Shown piece after piece: positions 20,908 through 33,475 of a stretch of 64,000 bases of DNA. The notes under the pieces were generated by a model. That model ran no database searches. It saw only the letters and a program-made list of their open reading frames with translations, and had not been told where the DNA came from. Source of the DNA: Bacillota bacterium (lineage in GTDB: Bacteria; Bacillota; SHA-98; Ch115; JABLXJ01); assembly GCA_012839815.1 (NCBI GenBank), contig DUMQ01000067.1, positions 1 through 64,000 on the forward strand, written 5' to 3'. The number at the start of each line of letters is the position of its first letter. Position 1 is the stretch's first letter. A program made the translations under genes and the position numbers.

Positions 20908-23028
20908 TTAATTCCCTTCTGAAGTAACCACTATTTTAGAAAGATCTCCGATACCCCTCATAGCACCCGCTATAAGCGCCAGGAGGGAAAGCCGATTCTC
21001 CCTTACCGCCTCATCCCTGGCCATGACCAGCACTTCCTTAAAGAATCTGTCGATGGGACCGGCGAGAGTGGAGAACGCGTTGAGAGCCCTCTCGTAATCG
21101 CCCCTGGCAAGGGCATCATCAAGCTCACGTCTGACCCTCTGGTATGCATCAAACAGCGCCCGCTCCGCAGGCTCCACCAGGAGCTCGGAATCGACGCGAC
21201 CAGGCTCGCGTTCGCCCGCAATGTTCCTCGCGCGTGTGAAGCCCGTAACCACAAGCTCAAATGCGTGCGTTCCTGCAACGCTGGCAAAGGCCTGGGCACG
21301 CCTTACACAGGATGATACGTCGTCAAATCCGGCGGTGACCACGGCATCTATAATGTCGTATCTTACATTGCGCGATGCAAGCAGTCCCCTTACCCTCTGC
21401 TCGAGGAAGGCCATCAAGTCGCGGGCAGCTGCAGGGTCGACAGGCGCGCCAAGGTGTGCGTCAAATTCTCCGAACGCCCTCGATGCGAACTTCCCGAGCG
21501 ATAGCACCAGGCCTGAGCCGGCTAAGATCTCCACAAGGCCCGAGCCCATTCTCCTGAGGGCATAAGGATCCTCGGACCCCGTAGGCTGGATGCCGATCCT
21601 GAAAAAACCCGCCAGGGTATCCATCTTGTCCGCGAGGGCAACGATCCTGCCCGCAAGGCTCTCCGGCAGGATATCGCCTGAATAACGCGGGAGGTAATGC
21701 TCAAAAATAGCCTGTGCTACGTCCTCGCCCTCCCCGGATAACCTGGCGTATTCCCTCCCCATGATGCCCTGGAGCTCTGTAAACTCCTTTACCATATTCG
21801 TCGGGAGGTCAGCCTTGGCGAGAAACGCGGCCCGCTCCGCCACCCGCGCGACGTCACCACCGGCGTTTAGCGTCTCGCAGAGCCACCCTGCAAGCCGGAC
21901 AAGCCTCTGCGTCTTGTCAAACATCGTGCCGAGGCGCTCATGAAACATTATGCCCTTCAACTTTTCCACCTGGCGCTCGAGGGGAACCTTGCGGTCCTCA
22001 TCGAAGAAGAATTCAGCATCAGAAAGTCTGGCGCGCAACACCCGCTCGTTGCCGCGACGGACGATATCGAGGTTTTGACCTGTACCATCCCTTACCCCTA
22101 CGAAGGCCGCCATAAGCCGGCCGTCCTGGCCAAAGACCGGGAAATACCTCTGGTGTTCCTTCATCGTAGTAATCAAGACATCGCGCGGTAGAGAGAGGTA
22201 CCTCGGGTCAAAGCTCCCCAGGAATGCAGTAGGGTATTCCACAAGATGCGTGACCTCAGACAGCAACTCATCATCTACGAGGGCCCGCCCGCCCTTCTGG
22301 GCCGCAAGCCCATCGACCTGGTCCCTGATGGACCGCATCCGTTCATCCTGGTCTACGATGCAGAAGCCCTCCCGCAGACGGGGAATATAATCTTCCGCCG
22401 ATTCAACCAGGACCGGCCCATCCCCGGCGAAGAAACGGTGCCCAAAGGTGGTGCGCCCTGAGACTATACCATCCACATCGAACTCGACTAGGTCGTCGCC
22501 CCAGAGTGCCAGGATCCACCTTATGGGCCGCACAAACCTGAACTCCCTGTCACCCCACCTCATGGACTTGGGGAAGTTCATATTGCCTATAATCTTGGGG
22601 AACGCGGCCGCAAGCGCCGCGGCCACAGGCCCTCCCTCCTCGTGCCTGACCGCCCACACATACTCGCCCTTTTCGTCGGCCCGGACGACGAGATCCTCAA
22701 CGGCAACGCCCTGGGACCTGGCAAAGCCCTCTGCTGCCCTGGTCGGCCGGCCGTCCTCAGAGAATGCGACTCGCCTGGCCGGCCCCCTGGCCTCCCGGAC
22801 CAGCTCCCTTTGCTTCCCACTCACGCCTGTTATGTAAAGCACGAGGCGACGCGGGGTCCCATAAGCCCTTATGTCTTCGTATTCAACCCGCTCAGCATCT
22901 AGAAACCTCTCCCCGAGTTCCCGTAAAAGCCTGATCGCACCGGGCATAAAGCGTGCAGGTATCTCCTCTGCACCAATCTCCAAGACAGCATCCCTCTTCG
23001 GAAACATCAAATAGCTTATCCCCCTCAT
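20908..23028 (-). CDS. glyS: glycyl-tRNA synthetase beta subunit
   Basis: LEIGAEEIPARFMPGA, FPKSMRWGDREFRFVRPIRWILAL; adjacent to glyQ. Confidence 0.97.
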   Translation of the reverse strand: MRGISYLMFPKRDAVLEIGAEEIPARFMPGAIRLLRELGERFLDAERVEYEDIRAYGTPRRLVLYITGVSGKQRELVREARGPARRVAFSEDGRPTRAAEGFARSQGVAVEDLVVRADEKGEYVWAVRHEEGGPVAAALAAAFPKIIGNMNFPKSMRWGDREFRFVRPIRWILALWGDDLVEFDVDGIVSGRTTFGHRFFAGDGPVLVESAEDYIPRLREGFCIVDQDERMRSIRDQVDGLAAQKGGRALVDDELLSEVTHLVEYPTAFLGSFDPRYLSLPRDVLITTMKEHQRYFPVFGQDGRLMAAFVGVRDGTGQNLDIVRRGNERVLRARLSDAEFFFDEDRKVPLERQVEKLKGIMFHERLGTMFDKTQRLVRLAGWLCETLNAGGDVARVAERAAFLAKADLPTNMVKEFTELQGIMGREYARLSGEGEDVAQAIFEHYLPRYSGDILPESLAGRIVALADKMDTLAGFFRIGIQPTGSEDPYALRRMGSGLVEILAGSGLVLSLGKFASRAFGEFDAHLGAPVDPAAARDLMAFLEQRVRGLLASRNVRYDIIDAVVTAGFDDVSSCVRRAQAFASVAGTHAFELVVTGFTRARNIAGEREPGRVDSELLVEPAERALFDAYQRVRRELDDALARGDYERALNAFSTLAGPIDRFFKEVLVMARDEAVRENRLSLLALIAGAMRGIGDLSKIVVTSEGN

Positions 23029-23034
23029 GAAGCC

Positions 23035-23907
23035 CTAACCAGCAGCGAGCAGCGGGTAGCCGAGCCTCTCCCTCTCGGCTACATAAGCCTGGGCGCACAT
23101 CCTGGCAAGGGCGCGCACCCTGCCGATATAGCCTGTCCGCTCTGCAACGCTCAACGCCCCGCGGGCATCCAGCAGATTAAATGTATGAGAGCACTTCAAT
23201 ACATAGTCGTAGGCCGGCAGGACGAGGCCCCTGGCAAGCGCCTGCCTGGCTTCATCCTCGTAGGAATCGAAAAAGAGCAGGAGCCTATCCACGTCTGCGA
23301 CCTCAAATCCATACTTTGAATGCTCGAACTCGAACTGGTGATAAACCTCACCATAGCTCACACCCTGCACCCACGCCACGTCGAATACATTATCCACATT
23401 TTGAATATACATGGCAAGGCGCTCGAGACCGTAAGTTATCTCAGCCGAGACGGGTTTTACGTCAATGCCTCCGACCTGTTGAAAATAGGTAAACTGGGTA
23501 ATCTCCATCCCGTCCAGCCAGACTTCCCAGCCCGTGCCCCACGCCCCCAGGGTCGGAGATTCCCAGTTGTCCTCGACAAACCGTATATCATGCTCTTGCG
23601 GATGGATTCCCAGCGACTTTAAGCTATCCAGGTAGAGGTCCTGGACATCATCAGGTGACGGCTTCAGGATAACCTGATACTGGTGGTGTTGAAACAATCT
23701 GTTGGGATTCTCCCCATAGCGGCCATCCGCGGGACGCCGCGAAGGCTGCACATAAGCAACCCGCCAGGGCTCTGGGCCCAGGGCTCTGAGGAAGGTCTGG
23801 GGCGACATGGTCCCGGCACCGACCTCCACGTCATATGGCTGGGCAATTACGCAGCCCTTTTGGGCCCAAAACTGCTGGAGGGCCATTATGATATCCTGAA
23901 ATGTCAT
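23035..23907 (-). CDS. glyQ: glycyl-tRNA synthetase alpha subunit
   Basis: [48 protein letters not shown]. Confidence 0.98.
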   Translation of the reverse strand: MTFQDIIMALQQFWAQKGCVIAQPYDVEVGAGTMSPQTFLRALGPEPWRVAYVQPSRRPADGRYGENPNRLFQHHQYQVILKPSPDDVQDLYLDSLKSLGIHPQEHDIRFVEDNWESPTLGAWGTGWEVWLDGMEITQFTYFQQVGGIDVKPVSAEITYGLERLAMYIQNVDNVFDVAWVQGVSYGEVYHQFEFEHSKYGFEVADVDRLLLFFDSYEDEARQALARGLVLPAYDYVLKCSHTFNLLDARGALSVAERTGYIGRVRALARMCAQAYVAERERLGYPLLAAG

Positions 23908-23931
23908 AAAAATCCTCCCTTACAGGACTGG

Positions 23932-24573
23932 CTACCGGGCAGGGCCCAGGACCCATTCAACCAGGAAACGGGTTACGGTCATCTCGACAAGCGCTGCAAC
24001 AAAGAGAAGCGGGATCACGAGGGCGAGCAGGATTATGATCGCGTCATAGACTACCCTTACGATCATCCTGCCTTGCTGCCTGCCGCGTTCATATGCAAGT
24101 ATGTTGAGCCCGAGTCGCATCCCCAGGACGCCGCCGAGAATAAACGCCGGTATCTCGAAAACCCCATGGGGAAGGACCCCGACCAGGAGGAATGCTGCGA
24201 TGTCCAAGCCGCGCGAAGCCGCATTGCTGGATATGACCCCGATAAAGAAACCGTTCAGGAATATGGCGATGATAGGGAAGATGCCGAACGCGACCCCCGA
24301 TGCCACGCATAGGAGGACAGCCCGAAGGTTGTTCCAGAAGATGGCGATTATGCGCTCCTGCATCCCCAGGTCTTCCACTCTGTTTCCAAGGTGCTTGAAT
24401 TTCTCGACAATGCCCTGAACGGCACCGAAGGTTGGGAGCGGGTGAAACCTGTAAAGCCAGAATCCGCTCAGCACCCCGATCACAAAGAGAAGCGTCGCGA
24501 AAGCGATATAACGTCTCCCCGCCCGGAGGATCCGCGGAATGTGGACACGATATAAGAAAGCGAGGGCCCTCAT
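23932..24573 (-). CDS. Stage II sporulation protein M (SpoIIM/DUF95) family membrane protein
   Basis: FWNNLRAVLLCVASGVAFGIFPIIAIFLNGFFIGVI and GVLPHGVFEIPAFILGGVLGMRLG. Confidence 0.85.
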   Translation of the reverse strand: MRALAFLYRVHIPRILRAGRRYIAFATLLFVIGVLSGFWLYRFHPLPTFGAVQGIVEKFKHLGNRVEDLGMQERIIAIFWNNLRAVLLCVASGVAFGIFPIIAIFLNGFFIGVISSNAASRGLDIAAFLLVGVLPHGVFEIPAFILGGVLGMRLGLNILAYERGRQQGRMIVRVVYDAIIILLALVIPLLFVAALVEMTVTRFLVEWVLGPAR

Positions 24574-24717
24574 GCCAGGGCCTCCTCTCAGAGCCTAATG
24601 CCTCTTCTCTCCCCTGCCAGGAAACACCGGACCCGGGCCTCCACCCTTCACCCTCTACCGGGAGGCCCTGCATCCCCTGCCCGCCTTACCCGCCATATAA
24701 ATATACCAGACGCCCCA

Positions 24718-25167
24718 TTAGTTGTCAACGCCACCCGGGCTCCCGGGCGAGGGGCTACCGGCCGGGCCCGGCTCCGGCCCCTCGAGGGAGATAGAGCATT
24801 TCGTGGCAAGCGCCGCTAGGGCTCCGAGGGCAGCAAGCTGAGGGGCGATCATGGCCCCCACCACGCCCGCGGTGACAGGCAACTCCACCAGTGTTTTATC
24901 GTTCTGCCTTATCTTTATCTTGGTCTCGTTGCCCTTATGGATGACATCTTTGATCGCCTCAATGATCTCGGACCCTTTATCGATGAGCCTGGTGCGCTGC
25001 GCAGACATATCCCTCTCGATCAATACAAGTGCCTCCACAACGTCTCCACCGGCCTGACGCAGGTACTCCACCGCATCCTCATACGAAAGCCCGGCCCTTT
25101 CCCTTATACAATCAACCTTCTCGAGGGTTATTTCCGCACCCCCGCTCGCATCCATATTCGTGTTCAT
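24718..25167 (-). CDS. DUF4342 protein with N-terminal TS-N/UBA-like segment
   Basis: CIRERAGLSYEDAVEYLRQAGGDVVEALVLIE (UBA-like) and IKIRQNDKTLVELPVTAGVVGAMIAPQLAALGALAALATKCSI. Confidence 0.75.
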   Translation of the reverse strand: MNTNMDASGGAEITLEKVDCIRERAGLSYEDAVEYLRQAGGDVVEALVLIERDMSAQRTRLIDKGSEIIEAIKDVIHKGNETKIKIRQNDKTLVELPVTAGVVGAMIAPQLAALGALAALATKCSISLEGPEPGPAGSPSPGSPGGVDN

Positions 25168-25203
25168 ATCCTTTTTACTCCCCCTTTTCAAGACTCTGCT
25201 TTG

Positions 25204-25268
25204 AGTTAGTGCGCAGGAAGAGCGGCCATAGCGCGCCCATGGCGCGACATAGGGCAGGCCGCTCTGCA
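25204..25268. repeat. Hairpin-forming intergenic repeat fragment (TTAGTGCGCA end plus AGAGCGGCC...GGCCGCTCT)
   Basis: Direct reading: AGAGCGGCCATAGCGCGCCCATGGCGCGACATAGGGCAGGCCGCTCT. Confidence 0.5.
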
Positions 25269-25279
25269 ATCCCCGGCCC

Positions 25280-26047
25280 TTAGCTTGTTGCGCGCCCGGT
25301 ATGTCTTACCATCTCGAGAAACTCGCGAGACTTGAGCGATCTATCGAGATGATAATCAATATGAGACTTGAGGATCGCGTCGAGCTGGCGCCTGACCTCG
25401 ACCGAGGCCTTGAGCTGCCCGATCCTCCTTAAATCGTGATTCAGAATTCGCTTTAAAAGCTCTACCGTTCCCCTGGACACCTTAATCGCCCCGTCGCCCT
25501 GTGCCCCGGCGCATTCAAGACATAAGACGCCGCCTGTCGCAGCGTCAAAGGCAAGCTCTGCGGCCTCCGGGTTCCCCCCGCAGGTGGCACACCGGTCCAG
25601 GACCGGTTTATATCCCAGATAGGTCATGAGCCGCGCCTCAAACGCGAAACGCAACATCTCAGGGTCCGGGAGCTCCGGGAGGACCTGAAAGGCTGTCAGG
25701 AGCAGCAAGAAGATGCTATCGTTCTTCTCATCTTCCTCGGTTGAGATATCAACGAGCTCCGCCATATAGCTGGCATACGCCATGGATACAAGATCAGAGC
25801 GAAGCCGGGAGAAGGGTTCAATGATAGACACCTGGCTGATATTATCAAGGCCCTTGCCCTTGAATATAAGGAAATCCGCGTAAGTGAAAACGAGCGTTGA
25901 CCCGACGAACCTGCTCCTGGGACGCCTGGCTCCTTTAGCGACAGCCCTTACCTTCCCGCGCTCCCGGGTATATACAGTCACAATCCTGTCGGCCTCGCCC
26001 AGATCCCTGTTTCTTAAAACAATCCCTTCCGTCTTGTATAAGGACAT
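25280..26047 (-). CDS. recO: DNA repair protein RecO
   Basis: YKTEGIVLRNRDLGEADRIVTVYTRERGKVRAVAKGARRPRSRF; CX2C zinc motif. Confidence 0.95.
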   Translation of the reverse strand: MSLYKTEGIVLRNRDLGEADRIVTVYTRERGKVRAVAKGARRPRSRFVGSTLVFTYADFLIFKGKGLDNISQVSIIEPFSRLRSDLVSMAYASYMAELVDISTEEDEKNDSIFLLLLTAFQVLPELPDPEMLRFAFEARLMTYLGYKPVLDRCATCGGNPEAAELAFDAATGGVLCLECAGAQGDGAIKVSRGTVELLKRILNHDLRRIGQLKASVEVRRQLDAILKSHIDYHLDRSLKSREFLEMVRHTGRATS

Positions 26048-26136
26048 TCAGGTATTGCCCCTCAGACTATCATAATTTATCCTTCCCCGGGGTTGAGAGA
26101 ATATTCGATCCCTCCGCTGCGCACTAAGTTAGGACA

Positions 26137-26361
26137 TTACCTGCGCAGCAGGACACCAAAGATAAGGGATAGTATGATACTTATCAAGATGCTGGTCATA
26201 AGGGGGAAGTAAAATGTAAAGTTGCCCCTCCTAATATATATGTCGCCCGGGAGCCGGCCGATCCCCGGTAACTTGCCCGCGAGTAAAAAGAGCGCACCCA
26301 CCCCGACTAAGATAAGGCCCATGACTATTAGCATCCTTCCAAATGGACCAAGATCGCCCAT
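26137..26361 (-). CDS. DUF2905 small membrane protein
   Basis: LGPFGRMLIVMGLILVGVGALFLLAGKLPGIGRLPGDIYIRRGNFTFYFPLMTSILIS. Confidence 0.88.
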   Translation of the reverse strand: MGDLGPFGRMLIVMGLILVGVGALFLLAGKLPGIGRLPGDIYIRRGNFTFYFPLMTSILISIILSLIFGVLLRR

Positions 26362-26379
26362 AAACCTATCGCCCCCTAC

Positions 26380-27504
26380 CTAAACCGTAGTAGCCGCAGG
26401 CTTGTCCGGGCCCCTCCCCGGCTCGCCCTCAACCGACTCAGTCGCTTGCGAGGCCGCGGCCGCCACGCCGCACTCACCCGGATATTCCATGCCGAAATGT
26501 TCGTATGCACGCCTTGTTGCCACCCTGCCGCGAGGAGTCCTGTCGATATAGCCCAGCTGGAGGAGATAAGGCTCGTAGAGATCTTCTATAGTATCCCTTT
26601 CCTCGCCGATGGCGGCGGCTATGGTGTCAACCCCGACGGGCCCACCTCCGAATTTCTCTATCACGGTCAAAAGCAAAGTTCTGTCGATCTTATCGAGGCC
26701 GAGCTCATCAATCTCAAACATATCAAGGGCGGCGCAGGCGACCTTACGGGTTATTACCCCCTCCGCCTTGATCTGCGCATAATCCCGTACGCGTTTAAGA
26801 AGCCGGATAGCTACCCGGGGTGTCCCCCTGGACCTCCGCGCGATCTCCTCCGAGGCCTGCGGGTCTATGGTTATATTCAAGATATGCGCCGAGCGTTCAA
26901 CGATCTTTTGGAGATCCCTCGCATCATAGAATTCCAGCCTGTGGATGACCCCAAACCTGTCGCGCAGCGGCGACGTGAGGAGCCCGGCCCTCGTTGTAGC
27001 TCCCACCAGCGTGAACCTTGGGAGGTCGATGCGGATGGAGCGTGCGCTCGGCCCTTTACCGATCATGATGTCCAGCGAGAAATCCTCCATCGCAGGGTAA
27101 AGGACCTCCTCAACAGTCCTGTTGAGGCGGTGAATCTCATCAATGAAGAGTACGTCTCCGGGGGCCAGATTGGTCAAAATGGCCGCGATGTCGCCCGGCC
27201 TCTCGATGGCCGGCCCGGATGTCGTCTTTATATCAACCCCGAGTTCATTGGCGATGATATAAGCGAGCGTTGTTTTACCAAGGCCTGGCGGCCCATAGAG
27301 GAGGACATGGTCGAGCGATTCCTTTCGTTCCTTGGCCGCCCGTATAAATATGCTGAGGTTCTCCCTAACCTTTTCTTGCCCTATATAGTCGCTAAGCCGC
27401 CGCGGGCGGAGACCGGCGTCAAGCGCGATATCCTCCTCTTGCGCTTCATTTGATATAAGCCGGTCGCGAGGCTGGCTCCTGGGAACAATCCTATCGTGCG
27501 ACAT
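26380..27504 (-). CDS. ruvB: Holliday junction branch migration ATPase RuvB
   Basis: [64 protein letters not shown]. Confidence 0.98.
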   Translation of the reverse strand: MSHDRIVPRSQPRDRLISNEAQEEDIALDAGLRPRRLSDYIGQEKVRENLSIFIRAAKERKESLDHVLLYGPPGLGKTTLAYIIANELGVDIKTTSGPAIERPGDIAAILTNLAPGDVLFIDEIHRLNRTVEEVLYPAMEDFSLDIMIGKGPSARSIRIDLPRFTLVGATTRAGLLTSPLRDRFGVIHRLEFYDARDLQKIVERSAHILNITIDPQASEEIARRSRGTPRVAIRLLKRVRDYAQIKAEGVITRKVACAALDMFEIDELGLDKIDRTLLLTVIEKFGGGPVGVDTIAAAIGEERDTIEDLYEPYLLQLGYIDRTPRGRVATRRAYEHFGMEYPGECGVAAAASQATESVEGEPGRGPDKPAATTV

Positions 27505-27538
27505 AGAATAACCCTCCGGGTCTCCTTTGAATTTCGGT

Positions 27539-28189
27539 TTACCTCTTCCTGGCAATAACCTTTAACGCCTCCCTTATCAGGACCTCGGCGCTCAAAACCT
27601 CATCGCCCGGCCCCCCATTTGCCCCGGCCGCCCTCCCGCCTCCTGCAAGCTCCGACTTTGCCTCGGAAACGGCCCTTGCTGCCTCCGATGAGGTATATCC
27701 AAGGCCCATCAGGCCGCGAATGGCATCCCCTTCCGGCCCGCTATCGCCCACGTCGAAGATGCCCGTCTCCCTCTCGGCACCGGGCCCGCGGCTCAGCTTA
27801 TCCTTCAATTCGACAACAAGCCTCCGCGCAAGTTTATTCCCTACACCGGAGATACTGGTGAGGGCGGAGATATCTTCGCTCAAAACAGCGGTCCGAAACG
27901 CCGAAAGAGGCATCGCCGACACGACCGCCAGCGCAACCTTGGGCCCCACACCGCTGACCGATAAAAGCAGCAGGAAGAACTCCCTCTCTTCAGGGCTACC
28001 AAACCCATAAAGGCTTATGTCATCCTCCCGCACGAGCATGTGGGTATAGAGGCTGATCTCCACGCCCACCGCCGGGAGGGCCTGGCGCAGGCGAAGCGGC
28101 AAATTAATGCGAAAGCCTATGCCGCCTACATCTATAACCGCAAAGTCCGTCCCGATATAGGTCAATTTCCCGGTGATGGAGGCTATCAT
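27539..28189 (-). CDS. ruvA: Holliday junction branch migration protein RuvA
   Basis: [31 protein letters not shown]; HhH motifs [32 protein letters not shown]. Confidence 0.97.
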   Translation of the reverse strand: MIASITGKLTYIGTDFAVIDVGGIGFRINLPLRLRQALPAVGVEISLYTHMLVREDDISLYGFGSPEEREFFLLLLSVSGVGPKVALAVVSAMPLSAFRTAVLSEDISALTSISGVGNKLARRLVVELKDKLSRGPGAERETGIFDVGDSGPEGDAIRGLMGLGYTSSEAARAVSEAKSELAGGGRAAGANGGPGDEVLSAEVLIREALKVIARKR

Positions 28190-28695
28190 TTATCTATCTC
28201 CCCGGCATGCTTAATGCTAGCCCTAAATCTTACTGAATGGATGTGACACACGGCGACAGCGAGCGCGTCAGCTGCATCATCCGGCGACGGTATCTCAGTC
28301 AAACCCAGCAAAAGCTTGATCATGCGCTGCATCTGGGCTTTATCCGCCCGGCCGTATCCGGCTATAGCCTGTTTTACCTGGAGAGGGGTATACTCAAAGA
28401 GTTCAACGCGCGACCGGGCGACCGCAAGCAAGATGACCCCCCTCGCCTGCCCCACGGCGAGAGCCGTCTTTGCATTCCTGTTGAAGAAAAGCTCCTCTAC
28501 GGCAACTGCATCAGGCCTGTACCGGTCGATAAGCGCCTGGACCCCGAGATATATTTCTTCGAGCCGGGCTTCGGGCTTCTCCCGGGCCGGGGTCTTGATG
28601 TATCCATAATCAACGGCTATAAGCCTGCCTGCGCTGTTGCGGACGATTCCATAACCCGTCGTGGCGGTCCCGGGATCTATGCCGATCACAAGCAC
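28186..28695 (-). CDS. ruvC: crossover junction endodeoxyribonuclease RuvC
   Basis: [53 protein letters not shown]. Confidence 0.97.
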   Translation of the reverse strand: MLVIGIDPGTATTGYGIVRNSAGRLIAVDYGYIKTPAREKPEARLEEIYLGVQALIDRYRPDAVAVEELFFNRNAKTALAVGQARGVILLAVARSRVELFEYTPLQVKQAIAGYGRADKAQMQRMIKLLLGLTEIPSPDDAADALAVAVCHIHSVRFRASIKHAGEIDK

Positions 28696-28851
28696 CCGTA
28701 CATCATCTCCGCATCCCTGCGGCCCAGTCCGGCCCAGATGGTGATACTACACCCACGGTCTTATTGTATCATTTACGAGCCGGAAATCAAATATCCGGAT
28801 GCTGTTTCGGGCATACTTCATCAAGGAATAAAATTAAGGGGATACAGAATT

Positions 28852-29541
28852 ATGATCGAAACGAAGGTTGGCCTGATTCCGCTTCTAATCGTCTCCTTCC
28901 TGCCCGGGCTCTTCTGGGTCGGCTTCTTCTATAAAAAAGACAGGCTCGAACCCGAGCCCAAGAAGCTCATAATACGGACATTTCTATACGGCGCCCTCGC
29001 CGTATTTCCCGCGGCCATGATCGAGACGCCATTCCGCCCTCTTATCCGGCTCGGCCAGCTCAACCTCGTCTTGCTCTTACCCGTCACCATCCTCGTGGTC
29101 GGCCTTGTAGAGGAATCGTTGAAGCTCCTCGCAACCTGGATCTCGGTTTACGATTCACCGGATTTCAACGAAGTCATGGACGGGATAATCTACTCGGTTT
29201 CCAGCGGGCTGGGATTCGCAGCCCTGGAAAATCTCCTCTATGCAGGGGCGTTTGGCGTGGCTGTCGGCCTGGTGAGGGCGGTCATAACATGCCTTGCCCA
29301 CGCATCCTTTTCCGGCATAGCTGGCTACTATCTCGGGAGGGCCAGGTTCGATCATGATAGGGCGCAGTATTTTGTCATAAAGGGCCTCACCCTTGCCGTG
29401 GTCTTCCACGGCGTCTATGACTTCCTCATTTTAGGCGGAATCCTCCCCCCATCCTTCGCGGTGGTGATGGTGGCCGGCGTATATCTCTACCTCTCTAGGA
29501 AGCTTGCTCTGGCTGAGAGTCTCTCGCCGTTTAAGAAATAA
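28852..29541 (+). CDS. PrsW-family intramembrane metalloprotease
   Basis: FYKKDRLEPEPKKLIIRTFLYGALAVFPA, VVGLVEESLKLLAT, DGIIYSVSSGLGFAALENLLY. Confidence 0.9.
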   Translation: MIETKVGLIPLLIVSFLPGLFWVGFFYKKDRLEPEPKKLIIRTFLYGALAVFPAAMIETPFRPLIRLGQLNLVLLLPVTILVVGLVEESLKLLATWISVYDSPDFNEVMDGIIYSVSSGLGFAALENLLYAGAFGVAVGLVRAVITCLAHASFSGIAGYYLGRARFDHDRAQYFVIKGLTLAVVFHGVYDFLILGGILPPSFAVVMVAGVYLYLSRKLALAESLSPFKK

Positions 29542-29625
29542 GCCTACCATTCTCCTATTCCAAATCGGCAGATCATATGATAAAATAAGCTTGTGATTCC
29601 AAAGGAAAGGGGGAATGAGGCAAAT

Positions 29626-30387
29626 ATGTCCGGCCATTCTAAATGGGCAAACATAAAGCATAGAAAGGCCAAGGCCGATGCGACGAGGGGGAAGATTTTC
29701 ACGCGAGTCGCGCGGGAGATTATCGTAGCAGCCAGACAGGGTGGCGGCGACCCTCAGGCCAACTTCCGCCTCCGCATGGCTATTCAGAAGGCCCGCGATG
29801 TCAATATGCCTAATGACAGCATAGTCCGCGCCATCAAACGGGGCATAGGTGAGGGCGGCGAAGGCTCCAACTATGAAGAGCTGACATACGAGGGTTATGG
29901 TCCCGGCGGCGTCGCAGTGCTCCTCGACGTCATGACGGATAACAAGAACAGGACCGCCTCGGATATCCGGTATATCTTCTCAAAGCACGGCGGCAATCTG
30001 GGAGAAGCTGGGTGTGTCGCATGGATGTTCGAAAAACGCGGACTTATAACCATAAACCGCAGCGATACCAGTCTCGGCGAGGACGATTTAATGAACTATG
30101 CTGTCGAGGCCGGCGCGGAGGATTTCAAGGCCGACGAGGAGACTATAGAGATAACCACGAATTATGAAGATCTGGAGAGCGTCAGAGAGTTTCTGGAATC
30201 CAAGGGCCTCAAGCTGGCCTCAGCGGAGATTACAATGATCCCCAAGACAACCGTCCCTGTTTCGGGCAAGGAGGCCCGCCAGGTCCTGGAACTCATTGAA
30301 TCGCTTGAGGACCACGACGACGTCCAGCAAGTTTATGCGAATTTTGACATCTCCGAGGAGCTTATGGAGCAGCTCGCTGAGGCTTGA
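29626..30387 (+). CDS. YebC/PmpR family transcriptional regulator
   Basis: MSGHSKWANIKHRKAKADATRGKIFTRVAREIIVAARQGGGDPQANFRLR. Confidence 0.97.
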   Translation: MSGHSKWANIKHRKAKADATRGKIFTRVAREIIVAARQGGGDPQANFRLRMAIQKARDVNMPNDSIVRAIKRGIGEGGEGSNYEELTYEGYGPGGVAVLLDVMTDNKNRTASDIRYIFSKHGGNLGEAGCVAWMFEKRGLITINRSDTSLGEDDLMNYAVEAGAEDFKADEETIEITTNYEDLESVREFLESKGLKLASAEITMIPKTTVPVSGKEARQVLELIESLEDHDDVQQVYANFDISEELMEQLAEA

Positions 30388-30427
30388 CGCCGGGATTGAT
30401 GCCGGAGAGGCCGGGATGAAGATAAAA

Positions 30428-30463
30428 AGGGACATGGCACTCATGCCATGTCCTTATTTCTTT
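30428..30463 (+). terminator. Intrinsic terminator after the YebC gene
   Basis: GGACATGGCACTCATGCCATGTCC followed by TTATTTCTTT. Confidence 0.85.
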
Positions 30464-30581
30464 CCGGCATATTTCTCTCAAACCTGCACAAGATAAAGAT
30501 ACTATCCGTTTTGGCCTTGTTCGAATCCATAGCCTGGGCTCAATAACAATAATTGTAAACCCGGCATCCTGAGGAGTGAAG

Positions 30582-31163
30582 ATGGTGCTCAAGAAGGGCG
30601 GTGTGCTCATTCTATTTGGTCTGGTGCTCTTTATCGCCAGCTTTGTCTCTACATTTATAAGATTCGGTTACAACGAACACCAATATACACCGGGGCGAAA
30701 GCCGATATCCCTGTCCCGTTCGTCTGAAGAATATGGGGCTATGGTTTCCAAGATAAGCTCTGGCACGAGGATCGTGACAAGAATCCTCTACGAGTGCGGG
30801 CACGAGGAGACATCCGCTCGGGAAGCGCCGCCGGAGATGGTCGGCCTGACAAAGGATGAGCTGGAAAAGGAATGCGGGGATTGGGAGATCATCTCGTTCG
30901 ACCCGGATAGCGTGGTCATGTTCCAGCGCCGGCCCGGGATGGCACCGCAGTGTCTGAAATCGATGTTTGTAGGCGTAAGAGACGGCTTTGTTACCGTATT
31001 CTACGGCACCCCCGAAAGGCCGTGCCGGGTGAAGAGCATCACCAGGATCCTCGCGCGGAGGCTCCCCGCGAAGGAAGTAAAGGACCTCATGGCAGGGATC
31101 CCTGTTGACTCGGAATCAAAACTCCTCGGGATTCTCGAAGGCCTGTCGGGCCTCCAGAATTAA
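30582..31163 (+). CDS. BofC C-terminal domain-like protein
   Basis: TRILYECGHEETSAREAPPEMVGLTKDELEKECGDWEIISFDPDSVVMFQ; N-terminal TM. Confidence 0.75.
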   Translation: MVLKKGGVLILFGLVLFIASFVSTFIRFGYNEHQYTPGRKPISLSRSSEEYGAMVSKISSGTRIVTRILYECGHEETSAREAPPEMVGLTKDELEKECGDWEIISFDPDSVVMFQRRPGMAPQCLKSMFVGVRDGFVTVFYGTPERPCRVKSITRILARRLPAKEVKDLMAGIPVDSESKLLGILEGLSGLQN

Positions 31164-31202
31164 GTCAGATGACATTGACATTAAAAATTTGGATTATCCT
31201 AC

Positions 31203-31230
31203 TTGACAACTGAAAAACCCTTCATGTAAT
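31203..31230 (+). promoter_or_regulatory. Promoter for groESL (TTGACA-N16-TGTAAT)
   Basis: Direct reading upstream of CIRCE. Confidence 0.75.
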
Positions 31231-31244
31231 ATGTGATTAGATTG

Positions 31245-31271
31245 TTAGCACTCTCCCCCGGTGAGTGCTAA
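31245..31271 (+). promoter_or_regulatory. CIRCE element (HrcA operator)
   Basis: Perfect TTAGCACTC-N9-GAGTGCTAA upstream of groES. Confidence 0.97.
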
Positions 31272-31298
31272 ACCCAGGTGCAAAGGAGGTACGATGAA

Positions 31299-31580
31299 AT
31301 GATAAAACCGTTAGAGGACAGGGTCGTTGTAAAGGCAAGCACGCAAGAGGAAAGAACCAAAGGCGGTATCGTGCTGCCTGACACAGCCAAGGAGCGTCCC
31401 CAGGAGGGTGAGGTGATAGCCGTCGGGCCAGGCAAGCTTCTCGAAAACGGCCAGAGGGCTCCTATGGATGTGAAACCCGGAGATAAGGTAATCTACGCCA
31501 AATATGGCGGCACTGAGATCAAGATCGACGGCGAGGAGTACCTGATCCTGAGGCAAAGCGATATCCTTGCCATAAAGTAA
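31299..31580 (+). CDS. groES: co-chaperonin GroES
   Basis: [56 protein letters not shown]. Confidence 0.98.
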   Translation: MIKPLEDRVVVKASTQEERTKGGIVLPDTAKERPQEGEVIAVGPGKLLENGQRAPMDVKPGDKVIYAKYGGTEIKIDGEEYLILRQSDILAIK

Positions 31581-31685
31581 AACCAAGCTCTCCATAAATA
31601 TAAAAGCAGGCTTTCAACGGGATCTACATTCAACCTGTGACCGATAACGGGCTTTAATTATAACGTAGTGTGAGGAGGTACATAA

Positions 31686-33314
<1,629 letters not shown>

Positions 33315-33363
33315 AAGGCACGGCCCACTCGAATCAAAACCATTGAAACTTGAAAGTATAAGG

Positions 33364-33400
33364 AAAGGCGCGGGATTATCTTTCCCCGCGCCTTTCTTTC
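33364..33400 (+). terminator. Intrinsic terminator after groEL
   Basis: AAAGGCGCGGG-attatctttc-CCCGCGCCTTT followed by CTTTC. Confidence 0.85.
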
Positions 33401-33475
33401 GTTTGCCCCCTGCACTCCGCAGCCGCACCAAACAGGGCCGGCGCTGGCAGACCACTGCCGGGAGCAGGCTGCTCG

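Noticed and set aside
23908-24717. Possible T-box leader for glyQS, and likewise upstream of tyrS (35632-35777)
   Set aside because: No T-box bulge (TGGNACCGCG) or associated terminator was seen in either leader.
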